This document shows positions 60,183 through 64,000 of a stretch of DNA of 64,000 bases, piece by piece. The translations under genes were made by a program, and so were the position numbers. Source of the stretch: an uncultured Collinsella sp. (GTDB taxonomy: Bacteria > Actinomycetota > Coriobacteriia > Coriobacteriales > Coriobacteriaceae). The stretch lies in contig CAAFGE010000024.1 of the NCBI GenBank assembly GCA_900762355.1, forward strand, positions 1-64,000, written 5' to 3'. The notes under the pieces were generated by a model. That model was not told the DNA's origin. It saw only the letters and a program-made list of their open reading frames with translations, and did no database searches. Numbering within the stretch: position 1 is the first letter of the stretch; each line of letters opens with the position of its first letter.

Positions 60183-61442
60183 ATGCATATGGTTGTTAGA
60201 GAGGGCCCTAAAGTCGAATACAAGGAAAGCGTTACGCCGACGTTTCTTAAAACGGTGAGCGCCTATGCAAACTACGGGACGGGCAAGATTGAGTTTGGCG
60301 TTAATGACGAGGGAATTGCCGTCGGTCTTGCAGATCCGGTTGCTGAATGTCTGCGCATCGAAAATATGATTAATGACAGCTTGGATCCCGCGCCCCGTTA
60401 CTCGCTTGAGCCCGATGAGAAACGCGGGACCGTAATCCTTACGGTTTATGAGGGCCAGGACAAACCCTATCGAAGCAAGGGAAAGGCCTACAGACGAAAC
60501 GATTCGGCGACGGTGGAGGTCGACCGGTTTGAGTATGGCAGACTGACGCTCGAAGGCAGCAACATAACATTCGACGCGCTCACGTCGGCTTGCCAGGACT
60601 TGAATTTTCACACGCTTGAGCATAAGTGTGTTGAACACCTCGGCATTTCCGAGCTAACGCCGGATATCATGCGTACGCTCCGCTTGCTCGGCAAGGATGG
60701 CTATACCAATGCCGCGGCGATTTTGGCGGATAAGAATGATTTTCCGGGCATCGACTGCGTCCGTTTTGGCGATACCGAGGATGTGATTTTGGATCGCGAG
60801 ACGGCGACAGGTCTATCTGCAATTGGGCAGGTGGACAGGGCAGTGGCCATGTTTGCACGCTACTACCGTTATGAGCGTATCGAGGGGATGGAACGCGTCC
60901 AAACCGATCGAATTCCTCTTGAGGCGTTCCGCGAAGCTGTCGCAAACGCTTTGGTGCATCGGACATGGGACGTTCGAGCGAATGTCCAAATTGCTCTGTA
61001 CGATGATCGCGTCGTTGTGACTTCACCCGGACCGCTGCCCGCCGGTTTGACGACGGAACAATACCTGTATGGGCAGATATCCGTGCTCAGAAACCCAATT
61101 GTCGCCGAGGTCTTTTTAAAGCTGGATTACATCGAGAAATTTGGCACAGGAATCGCGCGAATCAGGCGAGCGTATCGAGATTCTTTGAGCCAGCCGGTAT
61201 TTGATGTTCGCGGCGGCATGGTGGCCGTCACGTTGCCCGTTATCGATGCCTTTGAAGGGTCTGAGGAAGAGGTCCAGGTTCTCAAGGCTTTGTCAGGTGG
61301 ACGAATACTGTCGCGGGGCGAGATTGAGCAACAAACGGGATTGAGCCGCACGCGCACGTTGGCGGCGCTTGAATCTTTGCTCAACCGAAACTCGATCGTA
61401 AGGCGGGGGACAGGACGCGCCACGAAATACGAGTGCGCATAG
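60183..61442 (+). CDS. AlbA_2 (Schlafen-type) domain transcriptional regulator/ATP-binding protein
   Basis: 419 residues. The N-terminal AlbA_2/Schlafen domain shows EGPKVEYKESVTPTFLKTVSA (seen in parts: VEYKES, about residues 11-16), then YGTGKIEFGVNDEGIAVGL (about 31-49) and KPYRSKGKAYRRNDSAT (about 96-112). The middle part has a HATPase_c_4 domain with IPLEAFREAVANALVHR (about 244-260), DDRVVVTSPGPLP and FGTGIARIRRAY (about 320-331). A winged helix closes the protein (LSRGEIEQQTGLSRTRTLAA, about 377-396). ATG 60183 follows AAGGGG; ATG 60189 is possible. It is usually classed as a putative transcriptional regulator; no target is known. Confidence 0.82.
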   Translation: MHMVVREGPKVEYKESVTPTFLKTVSAYANYGTGKIEFGVNDEGIAVGLADPVAECLRIENMINDSLDPAPRYSLEPDEKRGTVILTVYEGQDKPYRSKGKAYRRNDSATVEVDRFEYGRLTLEGSNITFDALTSACQDLNFHTLEHKCVEHLGISELTPDIMRTLRLLGKDGYTNAAAILADKNDFPGIDCVRFGDTEDVILDRETATGLSAIGQVDRAVAMFARYYRYERIEGMERVQTDRIPLEAFREAVANALVHRTWDVRANVQIALYDDRVVVTSPGPLPAGLTTEQYLYGQISVLRNPIVAEVFLKLDYIEKFGTGIARIRRAYRDSLSQPVFDVRGGMVAVTLPVIDAFEGSEEEVQVLKALSGGRILSRGEIEQQTGLSRTRTLAALESLLNRNSIVRRGTGRATKYECA

Positions 61443-61465
61443 CTCAAAAGAGCAAAGCTACAAAA

Positions 61466-61497
61466 CAGGCCCCAAGCCTACACCGGCTTGGGGCCTG
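61466..61497. terminator. bidirectional terminator between convergent genes
   Basis: Perfect 13-bp stem CAGGCCCCAAGCC/GGCTTGGGGCCTG (61466-61478, 61485-61497). Confidence 0.8.
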
Positions 61498-61521
61498 CTG
61501 TCCTCTGGGATATTGGCACCT

Positions 61522-62613
61522 CTACAGTTCAGCTTCCAGTTCGGCTTTGTGTTCGTTGAGGTAGTCGCGCATGTAGGGGATGGCAAATGAGACCTTGCCG
61601 TACGAGGGCGCCTCAATGATCGACTCTCTCAGCAGACGACTGCGGATGGAACTTACCTGTTGAGGTGTCTTGTTTAAGTCATCGGCAACCATGCTGGTCG
61701 AGCTCGTCTGCCCTAAGGACGCCATGCTCAGCAGATAAGCGATGCACGTGGGCGGAATGCGCTGCAGCGCGGGCTCAATCACCATTGCGCAGAAGCGTTC
61801 GCGTGCTGTTGCGATGTCTCGCTTTGCCTCTTCCTCTCCAATTACAGTTGAATGGGCGCGTCGTGCCAGTTGCCATGCGTAATATCCAACGAGCTGGATC
61901 ATAAAGGGGTAACCCTGCGTTGCCTCGGCAAGTTGGTCGGCAATACCTGGCTGCAGCTCCATGCCAGACGCTTCAATGGTTTCTTCGAGGGAGTACGACA
62001 CTTCGGTTACTGCCACAGCCTTCAGGTCAAAGGGGAGGGCTCGACGCAAAAACGTAAGTGTCTTTCCGTTGATGACGCTTTCTATCATCGAAGGCAGCCC
62101 CGCAAAAACAAAGGCGATATCAAGGTCTTCGCCGATGACCTGCTGAATCGCAATGGAGAGTGTTCGGACCTCATCGAGCTCTGCGTCTTGAACCTCGTCG
62201 AGGGTGATGAGCAGGCCATTTCCATTCTTGGATATTGTCTGTCTCATGGCGTCGCGTAGCGATGGACCGATTCGTTCAATGTCTATGCTGCCGATGGATA
62301 TGCCAGCTACGCTTGGCTCAAATCTGGCGTGTTTGGCCTGGAATTTGGACTGCAGCTGTTCGAGAATGCGCTGACAGAGCCCTTCGGTTGCGACTTCTTT
62401 TATGACCGTCCAGCCACGGCTTTGCGCCAAACGTGAGCACTCGTCAAGGAGGACCGTCTTGCCCGTTCCGTGAACGCCGGCTATGCGCGTAAGGCGTCCC
62501 GGGGCGCCAGGTCCGTTGATGAGGCCTTCATTGAATTCTTCGAGTACATCTTCGCGGCCGATAATCGTGGGAGGTGTTTTACCTGCTGTTGGCTTAAAAG
62601 GGTTCGTTTGCAT
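61522..62613 (-). CDS. AAA/STAND-like ATPase with C-terminal winged helix
   Basis: 363-residue P-loop ATPase of the archaeal-ATPase/Orc1-like class. Walker A is GVHGTGKTVLLDE (about residues 46-58) and Walker B LLITLDEVQDAE (about 133-144), where the Asp-Glu pair is intact. A sensor-like VFAGLPSMIES follows (about 168-178), and the C-terminal 80 residues form a winged helix (VADDLNKTPQQVSSIRSRLL, about 308-327). ATG 62613 is behind AAAGG; GTG 62622 is less likely. Homologues are often isolated genes of unknown role, sometimes in mobile or defence contexts. Five 10-bp repeats lie directly upstream. Confidence 0.8.
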   Translation of the reverse strand: MQTNPFKPTAGKTPPTIIGREDVLEEFNEGLINGPGAPGRLTRIAGVHGTGKTVLLDECSRLAQSRGWTVIKEVATEGLCQRILEQLQSKFQAKHARFEPSVAGISIGSIDIERIGPSLRDAMRQTISKNGNGLLITLDEVQDAELDEVRTLSIAIQQVIGEDLDIAFVFAGLPSMIESVINGKTLTFLRRALPFDLKAVAVTEVSYSLEETIEASGMELQPGIADQLAEATQGYPFMIQLVGYYAWQLARRAHSTVIGEEEAKRDIATARERFCAMVIEPALQRIPPTCIAYLLSMASLGQTSSTSMVADDLNKTPQQVSSIRSRLLRESIIEAPSYGKVSFAIPYMRDYLNEHKAELEAEL

Positions 62614-62630
62614 GTGAGCCACCTTTGCTC

Positions 62631-62680
62631 AAGATATATCAAGATATAGCAAAGTATAGCAAGATATAGCAACGTATAGC
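62631..62680. repeat. five tandem 10-bp repeats before the ATPase gene
   Basis: Units aagatatatc, aagatatagc, aaagtatagc, aagatatagc and aacgtatagc follow each other without gaps, 17 bases upstream of the ATPase start codon. The period equals one helical turn, so each unit faces the same side of the DNA. This is an iteron-like binding array or a slippage-prone promoter. Confidence 0.85.
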
Positions 62681-62706
62681 GCTGCTCGCGGGTTTTTGCG
62701 GCGGTG

Positions 62707-63387
62707 CTATTTTCTGAACGCCGCGTGGATAAAGCGCTGGGCGAACAGCTTGTTGGCGACGTTGATGACATGGCCCAGGAACAGTGCCGAGATGGCGGTC
62801 GTGACGCCAAAGCCGCCCAGGTTGTGCATAAAGACCAGCGACAGCGCGAGCGAGGCGGCAACGTGCGAGCAGTCGAATACGACCTTCACATCGCCAAAGC
62901 GGCGCTTGAGTTTTTCGGCAATGACCTGCACCAGACCGTCGGGCGCGTTGGGAACGACGCCCATGTTGACGACGAGGCTCACGCCAAATGCGGTGATAGC
63001 AAGCGAGAGCAGCATGGTTACGACCTGTGCCGGCAGAGCGGTGGGGTGCAGAGGGTTAACGTTCATAAAGAAGTCGGTAAAGCCGCCGATCAGTGTTGAG
63101 AAAAAGAGCTCGAGCAAAATGCGCGGCTGGAACTCGCGGCGCAAGATGGCTGCCTGTGCGACGATGTAGGCGACGTAGGTCGCGGTGATCCAAAAGCCGA
63201 GTGTCTTGCCGGTCAACATGGACAGCGTCGTGGCAAAGCAGGTAAGTGCCGCCACGCCCAGGCCCGATGCGGTCTGGATGCTCATGCCGAGGGCAAGCGT
63301 CGCGACACCTGCTAAATACATCAGCATCCTGATGACGGTATGGCACCAATCGATCTTCTCGCCATTCATAATGATGAGCGGTCGCAT
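62707..63387 (-). CDS. YczE/YitT-like integral membrane protein
   Basis: 226 residues with five to six membrane segments, opening with MYLAGVATLALGMSIQTASGLGVAALTCFA (recognised as the YczE/YyaS pattern LGVaLmvkaglGvaPwt-like; here ALGMSIQTASGLGV, about residues 29-42). The segment VNMGVVPNAPDGLVQVIAEKL (about 144-164) is also typical. Role unknown; homologues are annotated as membrane proteins linked to small-molecule production or transport. ATG 63387 is chosen; a second ATG six codons on (63369) is possible. Transcribed behind an attenuator-like hairpin at 63414-63493. Confidence 0.75.
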   Translation of the reverse strand: MRPLIIMNGEKIDWCHTVIRMLMYLAGVATLALGMSIQTASGLGVAALTCFATTLSMLTGKTLGFWITATYVAYIVAQAAILRREFQPRILLELFFSTLIGGFTDFFMNVNPLHPTALPAQVVTMLLSLAITAFGVSLVVNMGVVPNAPDGLVQVIAEKLKRRFGDVKVVFDCSHVAASLALSLVFMHNLGGFGVTTAISALFLGHVINVANKLFAQRFIHAAFRK

Positions 63388-63413
63388 GCTGCTACCCGTC
63401 CTTTCGGTTGTGA

Positions 63414-63493
63414 ATAAAAAGGCTGACCTGGGCCGGCAAAAGAGGGTTATCGGAGGCACTGCTGTAAAAGCAGAAAAGCCGGCCCCATGGTCA
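63414..63493 (-). terminator. attenuator-like terminator in the leader of the YczE-like gene
   Basis: Read on the minus strand, TGACCATGGGGCCGGC (63493-63478) pairs with GCCGGCCCAGGTCA (63437-63424) around a 40-base loop that contains its own small hairpin (CTGC/GCAG), and TTTTTATT follows at 63419-63412. It stands 27 bases before the start codon, so it would stop transcription before the gene unless prevented. Loop sequence matches no riboswitch I recognise. Confidence 0.6.
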
Positions 63494-63568
63494 GTCGTCT
63501 AGGAAATGTCTCGCTGTGCCGGAATGGGACTGAAGGGCCAACGAGACGGGAGGAAAGCAAATGACAAC

Positions 63569-63626
63569 GTGTGGGCAATAAGATGCCAAGATGGTAGGGT
63601 GCGTCTTAGCATCCTATTGCCCACGC
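63569..63626. repeat. inverted repeat with 18-base arms
   Basis: 63569-63586 and 63609-63626 are complementary except for two positions (core GTGGGCAATA/TATTGCCCAC). Together with the neighbouring attenuator it fills the divergent region 63388-63879. No gene is seen there. Confidence 0.7.
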
Positions 63627-63630
63627 TTAA

Positions 63631-63771
63631 CGAAATCGGTTTCGTTTGAGCCTTAGTATACGCACGGGATTCTATTTGCAAAGAGAAAAAATAATAAAAA
63701 GGTGAACGTTCACCTAATCGCAACAACTCGTTGGCGGTATCATGGCAAAGACATGCTCGAAACCGATTTCG
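63631..63771 (+). promoter_or_regulatory. promoter region of the last gene with two kinds of LacI-type operators
   Basis: CGAAATCGGTTTCG (63631-63644) and its exact reverse complement CGAAACCGATTTCG (63758-63771) are CG-centred palindromes of a second LacI-type regulator. Between them lies AGGTGAACGTTCACCT (63700-63715), a perfect copy of the pectin-regulon operator. The 127-base distance between the outer sites is compatible with looping. Confidence 0.7.
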
Positions 63772-63879
63772 CAACGGTTAGAGAGCGCATTGTGCGTTTG
63801 TCGTAGATTGCCGGGCAGCTTGGTCGCGCCCGCCGGTCGCATTGCGGCGGACGCCTTCACCCAGATCGAAAGGATCACC

Positions 63880-64000
63880 ATGGAACAGCACACCGATTGC
63901 TCGTACTGCATGTGCGGGACCGACAACACGCTCGTCGATGCCTTTGGCATCCCCATGCTCGACCTGCCCGCCAGCAAGCTTATCCTGTATAAGGAGCAGA
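63880..64000 (+). CDS. HIT-family protein, N-terminal 40 residues (cut by window edge)
   Basis: ATG 63880 follows GAAAGGATCACC. The visible part begins with a Cys pair motif (CSYCMCGTDNT, residues 7-17) and ends LPASKLILYKEQ, which resembles the start of HIT (histidine triad) nucleotide-binding proteins; the triad itself would lie beyond the edge. It carries operators of the pectin regulon and of a second LacI-type system, so it is probably the first gene of another sugar operon. The family call is tentative. Confidence 0.5.
   Translation, partial: MEQHTDCSYCMCGTDNTLVDAFGIPMLDLPASKLILYKEQ

Noticed and set aside
62631..62680. CRISPR array or other spaced repeat array
   Set aside because: The units are 10 bp, directly adjacent, with no spacers and no cas genes anywhere in the window.

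Overview
The window looks like chromosome of a gut actinobacterium of the class Coriobacteriia, most probably Collinsella or a close relative. The reasons are a GC content near 60% with strong GC-ending codons, clear Shine-Dalgarno sites, and the combination of lactate racemase genes, Feo iron transport, Kdp potassium transport and a large pectin/uronate locus. This is an inference from gene content; no 16S rRNA or tRNA gene is present to prove it.

Layout. 1-830: the left end of a very GC-rich IS110-family element (transposase cut by the window edge), with a non-coding end that may encode a bridge RNA. 1075-6054: two tandem YhgE/Pip membrane proteins. 6388-10097: a DMT exporter, an M20 amidohydrolase and an MFS transporter. 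10402-14786: hisS and PEP carboxylase. 15400-20003: a nickel-pincer lactate racemase locus, with larA and a lactate aquaporin on + and larB-larC-tetR on -; LarC lacks its C-terminal domain. 20118-23189: serB, aspS and an HPr with Asp at position 46. 23379-26711: feoA-feoA-feoB and a small FeoB-associated protein.

26855-41930: a pectin/galacturonate locus with a LacI regulator, uxaC-uxaB-uxaA, a GPH-type transporter, GH28, a pectinesterase fused to an alpha/beta hydrolase, an SGNH esterase, a GH105 unsaturated uronyl hydrolase and a TIM-barrel isomerase. None of the hydrolases shows a signal peptide, so oligomers are probably imported and then finished inside the cell. The palindrome GGTGAACGTTCACC and close variants sit in front of uxaC, the transporter, GH105, the SDR/GntR divergence and the last gene of the window, which suggests one LacI regulon. 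53949-59914 continues the theme: an RpiB-family isomerase and an SDR dehydrogenase (a DhuI/DhuD-like pair for unsaturated uronates), a FadR-type regulator, a GntP transporter and an IlvD/Edd dehydratase. Galacturonate enters through UxaCBA and unsaturated uronate through the isomerase/SDR pair; both routes meet at 2-keto-3-deoxygluconate. KDG kinase and aldolase are not in the window.

42034-51612: a GltD-like oxidoreductase and the complete kdp locus (kdpED on -, kdpFABC on +). The kdp locus is bracketed by two almost identical 76-bp hairpin repeats. 51861-53810: an Old Yellow Enzyme-type reductase. 60183-63387: an AlbA-type regulator behind dense palindromes, a STAND/Orc-like ATPase behind five 10-bp repeats, and a YczE-like membrane protein behind an attenuator-like hairpin. 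A HIT-family gene begins at 63880.

The most unusual global signal is stop-codon use. None of the 45 complete genes ends in TGA (23 TAA, 22 TAG), and the only TGA inside a recognisable conserved gene interrupts the GntP transporter at what looks like a Trp codon. The second is the wealth of long, often nested intergenic inverted repeats, some of which form recognisable families.
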